Shown one piece after another: positions 9,580-22,361 of a stretch of DNA of 64,000 bases; within the stretch, counting starts at the first letter, position 1; each line of letters starts with the position of its first letter. A program made the position numbers and the translations under genes. Origin of the DNA: Diphasiastrum complanatum (lineage: Eukaryota > Streptophyta > Lycopodiopsida > Lycopodiales > Lycopodiaceae); contig CM055100.1 in NCBI GenBank assembly GCA_029204225.1, forward strand, positions 34,708,645 to 34,772,644. Reading direction: 5' to 3'. The notes under the pieces are model-generated. The model ran no database searches. It had not been told where the DNA came from and saw only the letters and a list, made by a program, of their open reading frames with translations.

Positions 9580-11540
9580 CGGCTAAGATGCGGTCTTGGA
9601 TGAGAATGGAGACGAGTTCTACATCGGATTGGAAGTTGGAAGCACTTGGATTGGTATCTCGGATTGGAGTGCTGATTTCTCAAAATGAAATTCAAAGGAG
9701 GATTCACAAAATTTTGGTTGCAGCTTGTTTTCCAAAATTGTGGTAGAGTGCTCTTCTATAAGGTTGATTTTGGACTATGATGTTGAGAATTTTTATGACT
9801 TCATTGATAATATTCTGTTCTTTTGAGAAAGCTCTCAGTTTGGGTTGATTGAATTGCTAAACCATATTCGGATGCTTGTCTCTTTGCTAGATTCTGCTTG
9901 ATTTAAATTTGATTGCATGCTTTAGTCCATAATGTGCTAAATCATGTCTTTTTGGTTGGGTTCATAGATAGATTGATATAAGTCAATTCATCAAGATAAT
10001 ATGAACAGGTAATTTTTTTTAGTACATGATTCTGGGGACTGCATGTTGAGGAAAAAGAGATTTATGCCCAAAATCCTCCTACAAAACTGCATATTGAAAG
10101 ACATTGATGGCAATCAAACTCATATTATGCAGAATAGATAGCTAACACAATTGGAGTGAGCAATCACCTCATTGGAAATGCATTTGTCCCTGCAAGAGTT
10201 ATGGAAGCATAACAAATGGTTCTAGTAACTGTATATGGTTAAGAAGAGACTTTTCAAAAACTTCTCAAGTGCTGCCAAAGGCCGTTTGAAAGCTAGTTGC
10301 TACTTGGAGTCGGTTTCTCAGAGATTGATTTGCATGAATGGTTCTGCAAATAGAAAACGACTAAGACAATCCTTTCTTTCGGAGCTTCTTGAGCTGTTGA
10401 GCGCGCTCTCTTGTTGCAATTTTGAGTGGCAGCAGAACTGTAAATTGGATTTAGGTCGTCGATTGTTAACTGTTGTCCTAGTAGGCTGACAGATTCGATT
10501 GTTGATAGCGTTTTTCTGCTAGACATCGGATGATGGTAGACATAAACGAGATGGCTAGTGAATTACCATTACTCCAGCAATGGACAGTGTTGGGGATGAT
10601 GGTGAAATCCCTGCTTGATATCTCTCTCCTCTCTATCTCGATGGGGTCACAGCTGGGTTCTTCTTGAACTAAGAAGAGTGGTGGTCAGTTCAAAGTTTAG
10701 GGTTTAGAAGGAGGGGTGCCCTTTTCAAGCATGCATGAAGTTATTTATTTAATTAACTTCTCTCTTTTATTTTCCCAAACATGAATTGAATGCATGGTTG
10801 GTGTCTGACCCTGTTGCATGTCTATCAATTAGTTCATTGAGTAGTGCATGCCGGTAACTTTGTGATTGAATTGATGTCATAGTTTTTTTTGCAAAGGGTT
10901 TTGGTGAATTTTGACGAATGCATGGTTGTTTACAACGTTATTGGTTGTTGCTGCAAGATTAACTGTGATTAATGTAATGGTCAATTTGGCAAGAGGATTT
11001 TTGTGAGTCTACCTAAATCGACAGTTGAGAATTGAATCACCTATTCTCCTGACCTTAATCGAGAGAATTTTTGGAGAATAATTTTATTATCCTCACTGTT
11101 ATGTCTATGTGATTGAATCCATGGATTTAGGATTGGCTATAAAATACTATTCTTCATGGTAATTTTTCTCTAGGCTAGTAACCATTGTTGGAAAATCAAT
11201 TTTCTAGTACTGGGCTATTCATCCACTTAACTCTGGAGTTTTGGTACTCCCTGTAAATTGAGTTAAATGGTGTTTAGGGTTTTTCCTTTTTGACTCGGTG
11301 TGACACCGATACGCTTATACTAAATGATTTTGATCTTTAGGATTGGGCAGATTAAAGCTTTTGAGATACTTGTCAAAGTGAATAAATGAAAAAAAGGTCA
11401 TAAATTGGGAGGTAGCTCTATATTTGATAAATTTTAAGAGTATCGAATATCGTAAAAGAGTACCCAGATCCAGTTTTTATGGATTTTCCATTAGGTTTAG
11501 GCAACTTTAACAATGTAATACTTAAGGTAAGGAAGTAAAA
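9580..11540. other. No recognisable gene
   Basis: About 2 kb with only short open frames and no motif I recognise. If 9105-9578 is an LTR, this could be its decayed leader and gag. Confidence 0.5.
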
Positions 11541-11552
11541 AAACATAGCAAC

Positions 11553-12600
11553 TTAGCATTTACTTGTGTCAAAGGAGTTTTCAGGGCCTTCACTGATGAA
11601 ATTTTTCGGGTGACCGAAATATCTAAGGGAGGAAGAAATTGAGGCAAGTTGGTTAACGACAAACTGTTGACATGGTGGGGGGTACTGATTTGGTGTAGTT
11701 GGTCGTGGTTGGTAGACCCTGGTCATGGCATAGGCTGTTGTGGAGAGTAGGGTTGGTATGCTCGATAGATGGTGGGTCTGGTTGCTGCTGGAAAATGGTT
11801 TCGCAGTTGAGGGCATTCATTAGCAGTATGATGCTATGAGCAGATTGGACACCAGACACTTTCTCTTGCTGGAAAGGATTTTTCAGCAATCTGTTTCATG
11901 GCGGTTTCGAAATCAACAGTGAGCTTATCCATATGAGATTGTTGAGCTTTCTGCCAGGTTTCCATTTGATGTAGATGTTCAGAAGGTTGGGCAACATTGT
12001 CAGACTTTGGGTGATTAGGGCGGTCGAGATTCTTAGATTTCTTTTCACGATGGTCAAAGTCATCGTTGGAACCTTCGCCTTTCTCACGGATAGCATCAGA
12101 CATCACATCTTTAAGTTGATCATAAAGGTCAACTGGTTTGAGTTCACGGTGGATGTTTTTAGGCAATCCAACCATACGTTCGGTGATATTTTCTTCAACA
12201 CATTCGACTTTGAGACGTTTAAAATGCTCAATGTAGTTTTGAACAGACTCTTCGCGATGCATCTTGATATGGGTAATTTGGATTAATGGGCTCTGAGTCA
12301 GTTTGGATGGTTTGAAACGCTTGATGGGAGTGCCCTTGAGGGTGGTCCAAGAAGCAAGATCAGGAGCTTCAGGGTTAAGTTACACTCTTTGGTTGTTCCA
12401 TAGAGTACCATGGGAAATAGGCGAAGCTTTTCAGTCTCAGAGGTATCTCCTAAAAACGGCATGCATTATCAAATTCTTGGAGAAATCTAATTAGGTCAGA
12501 TTCTCCATCATCATACTTTGGTGCATTGATACGTGGAATTCTACGTTCTAGTCGTGGAGGGGCCGGATTAGAAGATTCAGCACAGTCTCGAGACATGATG
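11553..12600 (-). pseudogene. Ty3/gypsy-type gag remnant
   Basis: The longest frame (142 residues, 12262-11834) has HREESVQNYIEHFKRLKVEC and a Lys/Asp-rich tail with CPICSQHHTANECP, a zinc-knuckle-like motif that continues past a frame change. Upstream on the minus strand, other frames read YDDGESDLIRFLQEFDNACR and LRLFPMVLYGTTKE, which are typical of the retrotrans_gag domain. At least three frameshifts are needed. The pol at 18963-21715 has the same orientation but is not clearly the same element. Confidence 0.6.
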
Positions 12601-13160
12601 CAGAATGAGGAGTAGAGTAACAATACAGATGATCAGGTCAGTACTGTACTTGGCAAAAAGACAAAAAGATAGTTTGCTTATAGAATGGAGAGTGTTGGAC
12701 AAAAACAACTGGTCTTGTTGGCTGTAATAGAATTCACGGACAGGTTGAAAAATCGTGGATAGGCAGATAAATCGAACTATAGGGTTCGTGAATTCTGACA
12801 GGGAGTGCTGTTTGTCAGAATTTAAATTTTTTTAATATTTTTTGAAAATTTTTGTATTGGTAAAATTCGCAGGTGGGACAAAGAATTCGTGCTCTCTAAG
12901 GACGATTTTGTAGGCTGGATGGCGATTTCTGATACAAAGGTTCTATTGACAGATAGGGAATATGAAAAAATAATGACTTTTTGACAGAAAATAGGTAAAA
13001 TCTCTGAGATAGAATTCATGAAGCCATTAGAGGATGGATCTTGATTAGATCTAGCCTCAGTGAAGCCGACAAATTCTAAGACAAAGATTTGGGTCAGAAA
13101 TAAGGGATTTTGACAGTATATCAAGCTGTTTGCTCAAAATCTGACCGTGGTTAGAATTTG
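12600..13160. other. Non-coding, possibly gypsy leader
   Basis: AT-rich sequence upstream (on the minus strand) of the gypsy gag, with the phrase GAATTCGTGAATTCTGACAG-like repeated in degenerate form. No LTR border was found. Confidence 0.35.
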
Positions 13161-13199
13161 TGGAGGTGATAAAATGAAAGATCAAGGTCTGTTAGGGCT

Positions 13200-14545
13200 G
13201 TAGATAGACCGACGAATTCTGATATACCTATTTGGTTCAAAAAAATGTGCACCATGTGACATTGTGGCTACTAGCATGCTCATTGTTGAGTGCCCAAGTT
13301 GTAATTTACTAATTTGTGATACTATAGCTATTGATTAGAAACCCAAGTTCTCGCTTATAATTTGTAAATACTAACTAGAAGAACTTGCTAGTGAATTAGG
13401 TCTAATAGTTAGTCTAATATGTAGTAAAAAGTGTAAGAAACTACCTGAAGGCTATCCTTTGAAGTAAGTGCTTGAATATAAAAATACATAATTAGAATCA
13501 AAACCTTAAAATTACATTGTATATAAGTGATTTTTTCTAACAATCAAAAAGCCTTTGGGACTTAGATTTTGTAGAAGACAAAAATCTACAAACTAAAATC
13601 AAAGAGGTGAAACGGCAAATTCAGCGATTGTAGGCCACAACTCCAAAATTAGACGACCTTGATTTGAAAGGTAGTTTGGAAATTATCACAAGTAGCACAA
13701 GAGAATTATATCTTCACAAACAAGTATTAGATTGTGTGTGTGTTTATAAGTATGATAATAACAAAAAGCACAATGTTGTACACGTTAATGCATTGATCTC
13801 TTAGAATAGATTTGATAGCTTTGAGAAAGTTTCTATACTCACTACTCCTGGCATCGACATAATCTTTTTGCCTCATAGGAAATTGTCATCATAGACATAT
13901 TCAACAAAATGACATATGAAAGCAATTTTTTTGTGTGGATGTTTATGGCTATCTAAGATTAGGTATTAAATGTGATGCATGCAAAATTCCATAATGTGAA
14001 AGAAATGCATGTTCGCGTGGCCTACAGTTTTCTTGATGTGTCTCCAAAGCAAGAGGGAGAGCTATTGTTGGCCCTACATTACATCAACATGTAAGGGCCC
14101 TATATGAAAGAAGTGTGTTGAGCCCCTTCTTTTGACATATTTGCCTTGGCTTGGAATATCTCAACTGCAACCATCCACTTCTATAATTTGCAGGCTCACT
14201 CACATCCATGTGCCACATAATATTTCGGCCGATATATTCATGATGCAAAAGTTTGGTGTTTCCTATAAAGAGACGCTTCTTAGAAGCATGTCTCCGGAAA
14301 TCCACATGTGGATTGAGACAGAGATGCACAGAGACCGTGTGGGAGAGAGAGCTTCGTGGTACAATGTGCCCATGACTATTTTGGCACAACTTGTTTTGAA
14401 GGTATAGCTGTCTAGTGTTGTTACTTATTTTTGTAGTTGAATGCAATATCCCGTTTCATTTGTGTACATTATATTGCTCTCTTGTATTTGATCTTATAGG
14501 ACAAGTTTACTCAATTGATCGCGGAAAAGACGTGGGGAATTGACT
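13200..14545 (+). other. Degenerate exon-like sequence, unrecognised
   Basis: Several short plus-strand frames look protein-like: one with a CPSCNLLICD zinc-ribbon-like start near 13290, and one near 14191-14402 (ADIFMMQKFGVSYKETLL ... ERASWYNVPMTILAQL) that ends at a GT splice-like site. Possible continuation after an AG near 14500 (DKFTQLIAEKTWGID). No family assignment can be made; a decayed DNA transposon is one possibility. Confidence 0.3.
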
Positions 14546-14599
14546 GACTCACAATGAAGAATATAGAGTGTAGGAAAGCAAGGCTATTGAGGTATCACT

Positions 14600-15560
14600 G
14601 AAGAAACATCAAGTTTCTATCCACAAAGCGCTACTAGCTCGTGATCATGTACTTGTAGAAATACACGTAAAAGGCCACAAGCCTTACTTGTAGAAATACA
14701 CAACAAATCCACACAGGCAACAACTGCAACCGCTCTGCATGGCATCGCAACCACAAGACTCTACAAGTCCCGGCAAGACACCACAGGCTACCGCCGAGGA
14801 ACCGTAAGAGTCCAGCCTACAGTCCATCATGAAGTTGAAGAAGACCGAAGGCAACCACAAGACAACACTTGCGGTCAACGAGCGAAGACTATAGCTCATC
14901 GCAAGGAACCGCCAAAACACCGCAAGCTGAAACTTGCGGTCACCTACAAAGTAAACCGAAGGTAGTCTCCGAGGAAGCTGACCAAAGGCCACCACAAGTC
15001 AATGAATGTGGCTCACTACGGTTCTCTCCTCTCGAAGGAGATGAACCTCCCGTGCGCCACAGAAGCCCCTGCTATGGTCTATCTATGGTTGCTTGTGAAC
15101 ACCTCATGCTTCGAAGAACCTTCACAACCACAGAGGCACCATAGAGCAACGATTGCGGTCATAAGACGACTGTAAAAATGACTACAAAAGTGGTGCATCT
15201 TAATGATCCCAGTATTGGCTTGGACTACAAAGTACCAGAGAAAGCACAGGCAACACGGACAACCAAGAAACCGTTAGAACGAGCTTAACCAGTTCTTGTA
15301 ATCACCGCTGCTTAGCTTAAACCATTTTCTCTATTCCTATATATAGGAGATGAACGAGATAGAGAGATTTGATGATCAAAGTGTTCGCTAGTCAGCAAGA
15401 CTAGTTGGTTGATTTGATAAGATGATCAGATGTTGTGGATGTCAGAGTCCGCTAATAAGTGAGACCAATTGATCAGATAGATGTGTACGCTAGTAAGCGG
15501 CACTTAGTATTCATAAGAGACAAAGATTCTCTTGTGGTAATGTGCTGTGTGGTATGTCAG
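14600..15560. repeat. Region of short inverted repeats (ACCGCAAG/CTTGCGGT)
   Basis: Short motifs recur in both orientations: ACCGCAAG-CTGAAA-CTTGCGGT near 14920-14942, further CTTGCGGTCA copies near 14870 and 15155, and degenerate CGCTAGTAAGCGAGAC-like repeats between 15385 and 15505. A TATA-like CTATATATAGG lies near 15336-15346. It could be a transposon subterminal region or an LTR/promoter. It lies just left of a (TC)n tract, as other hairpin regions here do. Confidence 0.4.
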
Positions 15561-15689
15561 ACAGTGCTCAAAGGTCAATGTCATAATATAGATGCTTTCT
15601 TTGCACCTCTTGCCTTGTGTATAGTCTTGCAAACTCTACACTATGATCTAAATCAGCAATTCTACTTACTAATAACAGATTTGTAGAGA

Positions 15690-15690
<1 letters not shown>

Positions 15691-15774
<84 letters not shown>
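15691..15774. repeat. (TC)n microsatellite
   Basis: About 84 bp of uninterrupted TC dinucleotide. The Arg-Glu frame over it is not a gene. Confidence 0.97.
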
Positions 15775-15775
<1 letters not shown>

Positions 15776-16127
15776 ATGTGAGAGTGAAACATAACTACTT
15801 TTATAACCTACAAAGCAAATAAACACAGATAGGAATTCATGGTGCATCACTCTATTTACAAATTCTAACTATCATATAAGTTACAAGTACACGTAATTTG
15901 TATAGTTTAACAGTTCATTGTGACGATTCGAATCCAGTCATTTCATAATCCAAATGTCGTTTCATTTCAGGAGTTCATGTCCTTAAATCAAAGACAGGTC
16001 CTTAAGCAAATATATCCAAAAAATGATATAGGCCTCTTCAAAATATATAGTTGTCCAGTGCATATCCTCATTTCTAAGTATAAATTGTCATTTTTAAATA
16101 AATATAGAAATATGTGTTATCACATAT

Positions 16128-16150
16128 CCCCCCCCCCCCCCCCCCCCCCC
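16128..16150. repeat. Poly-C run of 23
   Basis: A homopolymer of C on the plus strand. Its length is likely unstable, and sequencing error in the count is possible. Confidence 0.95.
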
Positions 16151-16408
16151 TTCAAATGTGAAACGTCCTCGTGAACATATATTTTTCGTTTCGAGGTTTA
16201 TTCATTTCTTAGAAAAGAATAATTTAATGTTGAGGATCTTCGTTAGGTCACATGTAGAGATATTTTTTCATTCGTTGGGTGGATAACGGTCACTTAATAT
16301 TTCAGAATCAAATATTTATCCAAAATATGTTTCGACGTCATAAAATAAGCATCATCACATACGAAACTCAACATCACATAATCTGCAACGCAATATAGAA
16401 GAAAAACT

Positions 16409-18470
16409 TTATGTATTAAGCTCTTCATGTAACTGTTTTGCCATGTCTAGATCTCTTTGGCACTCAAACAACAATACATCTTTTCTGGCCCTTGTATACC
16501 TTCCAATTGGTAAGTTGCCATAAGGTGACAATCTCACAGGGAGAAGAGAGCCATCGAACAATTCTTGTACTAACTGAAAATCTTTTTTTAGAATCTTTAA
16601 GTACAAACTGTTCAAATAAAGTAGAGGAATATATTTACACTTGACAAATAAAATTTGAATAGAAAATAAAACTTTGGCTGCAAATGTGCCAAACTGCCAA
16701 AAATTATATGTACAAACTGTTCTATATTTGCGGGATTTAAATCTGTCTTGCAAGTTATGTTTTATCTCCGCAAAATAACTGGAAAAGTTCCTCTCCCAAT
16801 CAGTGTGGATACTATACAGTTCCGGATATGCCATGTTAATATCCAACAGCAGACCTGCATCGTCAAATTCTTTGATATTTGCTCGGCCTTCTGGTGATTA
16901 CAACTTGAACTGTGCATGCTTCCTCCAAAACTTTTGCTTTGAGTCGTTATGCTGCAAACACTAGTACTCCTTGATTCATATGTACCCCAACGCATACAAG
17001 AATGTGGATTCTATGTACAATTCGACTGATCCAAAGGTAATAACTTTGAAATTTCGTTGGATGATGGCCCAGCTGAAACATTATTTCTGCTCTATGCTTG
17101 GCTGGTCCCACAACCAAAGGAAATCGTCTTTGTTTCACTCTGATTGCCAGTTGTTGAATGCCACACCTATCATGTCTGATAACATTAAATAATCCATATG
17201 CCACTATAATTCCACATTGAAATGGAAAGGACTCCACTTCCAAAATCTTTCAGAAAAAACTTGAAATCATTAAGCACATATATTTTGACTGATTTCTCTT
17301 CTGTCGCTTTGGTTTAGGCTGTGCTTCTGCCATGTCTTGCCTGTGGATATCTACAGCAAGCTTCTGGACTTTGAGCTGCTATTTGAGGTCTTGTACTTTC
17401 TTTTGTAAATCAAAAATTTTCTACACATGCCTCAGCATACTCCAGGTGATCTGCTACCCCTGTACAACTTCGGGTTGCTTGGAGCTGCTTAGTCAATTCT
17501 TCGATCTTGTCAGAAATGGTGAACTCCTGCAACTTTGTCGCAACACGAACACGAAGCAAAGGTCGAACGAGAACAATTCGCGAAAGTCAACATGCCTTGA
17601 CTCGAAGGATGAACGATTCGCGAATCATTCACGAAACTTTTAGAGTTGTATTTTGCTCAGACAAAATAGCAATATTGCTATTCAACTCATCATACTGCTG
17701 GAACATTTGTATCATACTATTTTGGTGTGTAGATCATACACATGGAGCTTTCCCACAATATCCTTGGCACCTAGAGAGAGAACTGATGGTACCACCTATA
17801 AAGCTTGTGTTTCCTTTCCTCTTCATCCTCCTCTGCGTCAACAGCTTCCTCCTCTGTTCAGAAGAAGCTACTGTTGGTCTTATTGAGCGCCTTGCAAGAG
17901 GCTCGACAAATCAATCTTTGTTGGTGTTAACGTCCTTCTTGCAACACTCCCTACTCTGTCTGAGTAAGAATGCCGAAATATTTGCACAACCGCGAGATAT
18001 GTGCTCCCACTGTAGCAAACTTCTTATGCTTGATCCAGTGCAAAAATGCTTTGTAGGTGATAGAACCAAAGCAACACCGCTGATCAGCTAGAGCTAAAAT
18101 TGTTGCATCAGCATCGGTGATGAAGAGCACCTAGTTGGCGTACTTGCAGAAAAACTTCATCTGCGCACCATGGTGATCTTATACCCCTTGCTAGATATGT
18201 AGCAGTTCGACAAAAAATAGGTCGACTCATCAATGGCATCCTTGGTCATAACATTGGCTGTCCCATCAGTTGGCAAACCAAGAGCTTCAGAAAATACAGC
18301 TTCATTCACTGAAAAAGTAGTGTTCCGCAACGATCTAGTAGAGACTAAATTGAAACTAGACGGATAGATGCTCGTATCTTTCAGTTAATGGTTGTGTTGG
18401 TGCTCGTACTTGCGTCCATTCTGATTGCAAATATGATCGCAGATTGAGAGAAGAGTGGTAGCGAGCACAA
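16409..18470 (-). pseudogene. Unrecognised coding family, copy 2 (longer)
   Basis: The minus strand codes, across several frameshifts, from a possible start MDASTSTNTT near 18417 to the stop at 16409. Visible blocks: NTTFSVNEAVFSEALGLP; VLFITDADATILALADQ; a coiled-coil-like KIEELTKQLQATRS and DLQKKVQDLK; a basic KPKRQKRNQSK (possible nuclear signal); AGLLLDINMAYPELYS; and the C-terminal LFDGSLLPVRL and NLPIGRYTRARKDVLL. A likely 110-bp intron (GT...TTTTCAG) precedes the last exon near 16575. Copy 1 on the other strand matches the last third. I cannot name the family. Confidence 0.45.
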
Positions 18471-18599
18471 AAGCAGCAAGCGATAGAGAGCAAGAAAGTA
18501 AAAAGAAAGTGTGAAGTGAAAATAGAAAATTGGAGGTTTTAACAATGATAGTGGAGATGATGATTATGTGGCAACATGATTTGACAATTGTTACATTCA

Positions 18600-18960
18600 T
18601 AAATAAAAAGCGGTGACTACGAAATAATCTTTAATTAATAGATTAAGACCGTTTAAATTTAAAATATGTATAATCACGCCTACGCAGTCTTCCATGTGGT
18701 CATAAATATGAACCTAAATGTGAATGACCTTAAATAACACGTGTAAAAATATTCATTAAATAAAAAGAAATTCACTAAATCTAAAAGTGAATAATAAAAA
18801 TTAATTAATTAATATAACAAAAGGAAAGAAAAAGAAAATTTTGGAAAGACAAAAATTAAAGAAATCCAATAAAAAAGAAAAGAAAAAGAAGAACTTGTGA
18901 TGGAAGATTCTCGAAAGGTTTTTGAAAGATACTTGAAAGATTCTCTTCTCAAAATTCTTC
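18600..18960. other. AT-rich spacer
   Basis: Very AT-rich with A/G runs and no ORF. It separates the unrecognised copy 2 from gypsy pol. Confidence 0.5.
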
Positions 18961-18978
18961 GTCAGAGATAATATTTCT

Positions 18979-19580
18979 TCAGTCTGGAGCCATTAATGTG
19001 TGTTGGCAATAATTCACCATCCATGTAGTGGGTTTCTTTCCTTGCCTATCCTCAACCCAAGATCTAATCAATCTGTCATGCTTCATGGAAAACCGCAAGG
19101 ATGGGAGCTCTATTTCTATTGGCAGTACACATTCTTGGCCATACACTAGAAAAAAGGGCGTGTGGTTGGTACTGGTCTTATAGGTGGCAGTATATGCCCA
19201 CAACGTCGAGTACAGTTTTTTGTCCCAATCCCTCTGTCGGTCTGATATGGTTTTCCTTAGAATACCCACTAGTTGTTTGTTCGTGCTTTCAGCTTGACCG
19301 TTGGCTTGCGGGTGGTAGGGTGTGCTTTTCCGGTGCTTGATCGTCAACTGATCGGTCAAGGCTTTGATAGTTTTGTTTAGGAAATGGGTACCCCTGTCAG
19401 AGATGAGTTCTCTGGGTATACCAAACCGGCTTATCACCTGTTCTAGTAAGAACCAGGCGGTTTCTTTTGCATTGTCTTTGGCCACAGCTCGTGCCTCGGC
19501 CCACTTTGTGAAATAGTCAGTGGCCACTATGATATAATGTTTTCAGCTAGATGAAGCTAGGTGTATTGGGCTAACAAAGT
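18979..19580 (-). pseudogene. Gypsy integrase core
   Basis: 182 residues (19527-18979) with the DDE residues in ATDYFTKWAEA, LISDRGTHF and YHPQANGQAES. A frameshift near MVNYCQHTL removes the normal tail (GELLPTHINGSRLKKYY in the next frame). Confidence 0.9.
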
Positions 19581-19610
19581 CGATGTCCCATTTTTCAAAG
19601 GGGAGAAGGC

Positions 19611-19841
19611 CTATATTGAAACTAACAATCGCACCCTATTATCCATCTTGTCAACTTGTTGACAGGTGTCGCAGTTTTGGGCATGTAGATGGGCATCTTG
19701 AAATAGTGTCGGCCACCAGTAACCCGCCCTCAGAATTTTCTGCCCTGTGAGTTGGCCAGCAAAGTGGCTCCCACAGGAAGAATCGTGACACTCCTCTAGT
19801 ATAAATTTGGCTTCTTCAGGAGTGACGCATCTTCGATACAA
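19611..19841 (-). pseudogene. Gypsy integrase zinc-binding domain
   Basis: A 76-residue frame with the HHCC-type integrase_H2C2 pattern: ILEECHDSSCGSHFAGQLTG and QNCDTCQQVDKMDN. It lies between RNase H and the integrase core, out of frame with both. Confidence 0.85.
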
Positions 19842-19910
19842 CCCTTCTACACCTCGTCTATACAGTGTGCCCTCTATTAAAGTGAACTTTAGGGCTTGTA
19901 GACGTAGCTT

Positions 19911-20279
19911 TCATTTTTCTGGAGTCGTCATACTGCTGGGTGTCTCTAGTGTGGATAGGTAGGTTGCTAAACCTGTATACCACTTAGGAATTGTGTCAAC
20001 GTCTACCCTCAAAAGTTCTCTTAAGTGATCAATCTCCCACTCATCGTCTGTTTCAGTAATCCCTCCCAGCTCGTAAATACAATCATTTAACCCCTGCAGT
20101 TTAGGCGGCTTGCTTTGGAGGGTGTAGTCAAACTCCTGAATGGAGATTATCCACTTCATTAAGCGCTCCGGAGGTTCTAGTTTATTCATCATCAAGGTGA
20201 TTGTAGTACTCTTGGTAAAGAAAGTCACTTTCCGCAATAGGTAATGTCTTAGTTTGGCGGCAGCGTAAGCTATCCCCAA
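19911..20279 (-). pseudogene. Gypsy RNase H C-terminal part (second copy of a duplication)
   Basis: The frame starts at MGIAYAAAKLRHYLL and includes LMMNKLEPPERLMKWI and FDYTLQSKPPKLQGLND, then the normal downstream linker. The same blocks occur at 20405-20690 because of the tandem duplication. Confidence 0.85.
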
Positions 20280-20777
20280 ACAAATTCTCTCAACCTTACT
20301 ATAATTAAGTTAAGCTTTGTTTAGTTTTCTCCTTATAAAAATAATAGGGTGATATTTTTCTGTCCCAAATCTGGACTAGGCAATAGTTTACCCTCAAAAG
20401 TTCTCTTAAGTGATCAATCTCCCACTCATCGTCTGTTTCAGTAACCCCTCCCAGCTCGCAAATACAATCGTTTAACCCCTGCAGTTTAGGCGGCTTGCTT
20501 TGGAGGGTGTAGTCAAACTCCTGAATGGAGATTATCCACTTCATTAAGCGCTCCGGAGGTTCTAGTTTATTCATCATCAAGATGATTGCAGTACTCTTGG
20601 TAAAGAAAGTCACTTTTCGATGCAATAGGTAATGTCTTAGTTTGGCGGCAGCGTAAGCTATCCCCAAACAAATTCTCTCAACTTTACTATAATTAAGTTC
20701 AGCTTTGTTTAGTTTTCTCCTTATAAAAATAATAGGGTGATATTTTTTGTCCCAAATCTGGACCAGGCAACAGTTTA
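20005..20777 (-). repeat. 385-bp tandem duplication in gypsy RNase H
   Basis: Unit 20005-20390 is followed directly by a near-identical unit to about 20777. Only about ten differences are seen by eye, including a 3-bp insertion near 20618. It repeats the RNase H segment and shifts the frame (VNYCLVQIWDRK). Junctions share a short AGTTTA-like end. Confidence 0.93.
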
Positions 20778-21640
20778 TACATGTGTCCGTAGTGCTTGTG
20801 AAAACAAAGAACTCCCTGTTGTACATAGGTGGTTTCAATATTGGAGCATTAGCCAAAGCTACTTTTAATACCTGAAAAGTCTTCTCACATGCCTCGTCCC
20901 AAGTCCACTCCACGTTGGTTTTCAATAAGCCAGTCATCTGGTAAGTATGCGTGGCATAGGCCATCACATATCTTTTGTAATAACCGCTCGAGCCTAAGAA
21001 GGTATGAAGTTGGGACACCGTAGTTGGTGCCATCATGGCTAGGAGTATAGCTATTTTTTCTGGATCAGTTGCCATGCCGTACTTGCTAATGACATGTCCT
21101 AACAGTACCTCGTAAGGAACTCCGAATAGGCACTTGTTAGCATTCAAGGCTATACAGGTTACTGCGCACTTCTGAAAACACTTCTCTAGCATGGTGAGAT
21201 GTTCTGTGATGGTGGTTGCCCCACAGAGGTCGTCTATAAAATTTTTGAGGTTTTCATCTAAGATATCCTCAAAGTGCTTCTTCATAAACCTCTGATAGGT
21301 TCTAGGGGCATTAGTCAACCCAAAGGGCGTGACGTGGTAAGAGAAAACCCCAAATGTGGTTGTGAAGGTAGTCTTCAATTTATCCTCTTCTGCTAAGGCT
21401 ACCTGATTATAGCCCACAAAACAATCCATGAAAGAGTACTAGTCTCTTCCTGCCATTTCTTCTAGGACTTGGTCTATGAACGACAATGGGTAGTTGTCCT
21501 TCTTAGTTTGTTTGTTCAGCCTCTTATAATCCACACACACGTGAATGCGTGTAGAGTTCTTCTTGGTGTGAGGTAGTATTGGGGAGCACCACTCGTTGTT
21601 CTCTACCAGAAATATCAATCCAACATTTCAAAGTCTCTCG
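20305..21640 (-). pseudogene. Gypsy reverse transcriptase and RNase H
   Basis: The main frame is 374 residues (21429-20305): CFVGYNQVALAEEDKLKTTF, VTPFGLTNAPRTYQRFMKK, the catalytic NFIDDLCGAT (F-x-D-D), GHVISKYGMATDPEKI, FLGSSGYYKRYV, then RNase H. Upstream, past a stop, frames to 21640 carry the RT N-terminus. The frame ends abnormally in the duplication. Confidence 0.9.
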
Positions 21641-21715
21641 AGTTCAGTGTATACTCAGCCGGCGTTGTTTTTGTCATAAAGGTTTGGCTCCCTCCTTCAG
21701 TGGTATTGTATGAGT

Positions 21716-22361
21716 TGTGAAAAATTTCAGATCCTTAAGATCCAATCTACTTAAATGATCTTTGATTAGAAAGAGAAATACATTACCAATCTCACCAATG
21801 TAGAAAAATCAGCATCTACACACAATTTGAGATGCAAACACTAATAGAACTTGATTAAACTTGAATGAAATGATTATGTATTGTTGCTGTCCGTACAAAA
21901 CCAGCAAGCTACTGTATTTCACCCGTGTGGATCCAAAAATAGCAAATATAGATCATTCTACACAGAATTGCAAGCAATCACCAAGATAGTGCACCAATGG
22001 ATAGTAGAACCCAAGAGAACCATGTATAAGCATGAAATGAGATAGAAAAGAGAGAATATCACTCTCTCTATGAGTTACATCCTTTTATAACAGGTCCAAA
22101 CCCTATTTGGCCACTTGGCTTTCCCACCAAAATGCTAACCCTACTAATTTTGGGTCTAGATTCAATGTACCCAACTATTCAAATTGAATCTACTCAAACT
22201 CGCATTCTAACTTTTCCCACTTTCAAAAAGTGTTTATTTAAATGAAATTTAGACTAATGAACTTTAAAAAGTCAACCTCTAAGTCTAAAACAAGTTTTGG
22301 CCTCAATATGCCAAATATGGAAATATTGCAAAATGTGATGAAACTAGTTGAATCTTTCACA
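21716..22361 (-). repeat. LTR-A, 3' LTR of a minus-strand copia element
   Basis: 646 bp from TGTGAAAAAT to GAATCTTTCACA. It closely matches 34218-34853 read on the opposite strand. A TATA box (TTTTATAA) lies near 22083 and a CACCCGTGTG variant of the palindrome near 21920. It is inserted in gypsy RT; the preceding bases TGAGT are the expected duplication site, but the other end is lost. Confidence 0.92.

Larger units (their letters stand above)
18963..21715 (-). mobile_element. Ty3/gypsy pol fragment
   Basis: Domain order on the minus strand is RT, RNase H, integrase, which defines Ty3/gypsy. The RT N-terminus is cut at 21716 by the end of a copia LTR: the sequence just inside reads the expected leader (VDYKRLNKQTKKDNYP). 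No gypsy LTRs were found. Several frameshifts and a stop show it is dead. Confidence 0.88.

Noticed and set aside
14684-15144. Frames of 103 and 91 residues on opposite strands
   Set aside because: Overlapping antisense frames in a region of short inverted repeats with no recognised motif.
15549-15570. TGTGGTATGTCAGACAG as a tRNA-Met primer site for an endogenous pararetrovirus or LTR
   Set aside because: Differs from TGGTATCAGAGC by an internal insertion and there is no downstream movement protein, coat protein or RT frame.
17332-18091. Plus-strand frames of 103 and 194 residues
   Set aside because: They are shadows of the minus-strand unrecognised family copy 2, whose coding blocks match copy 1.
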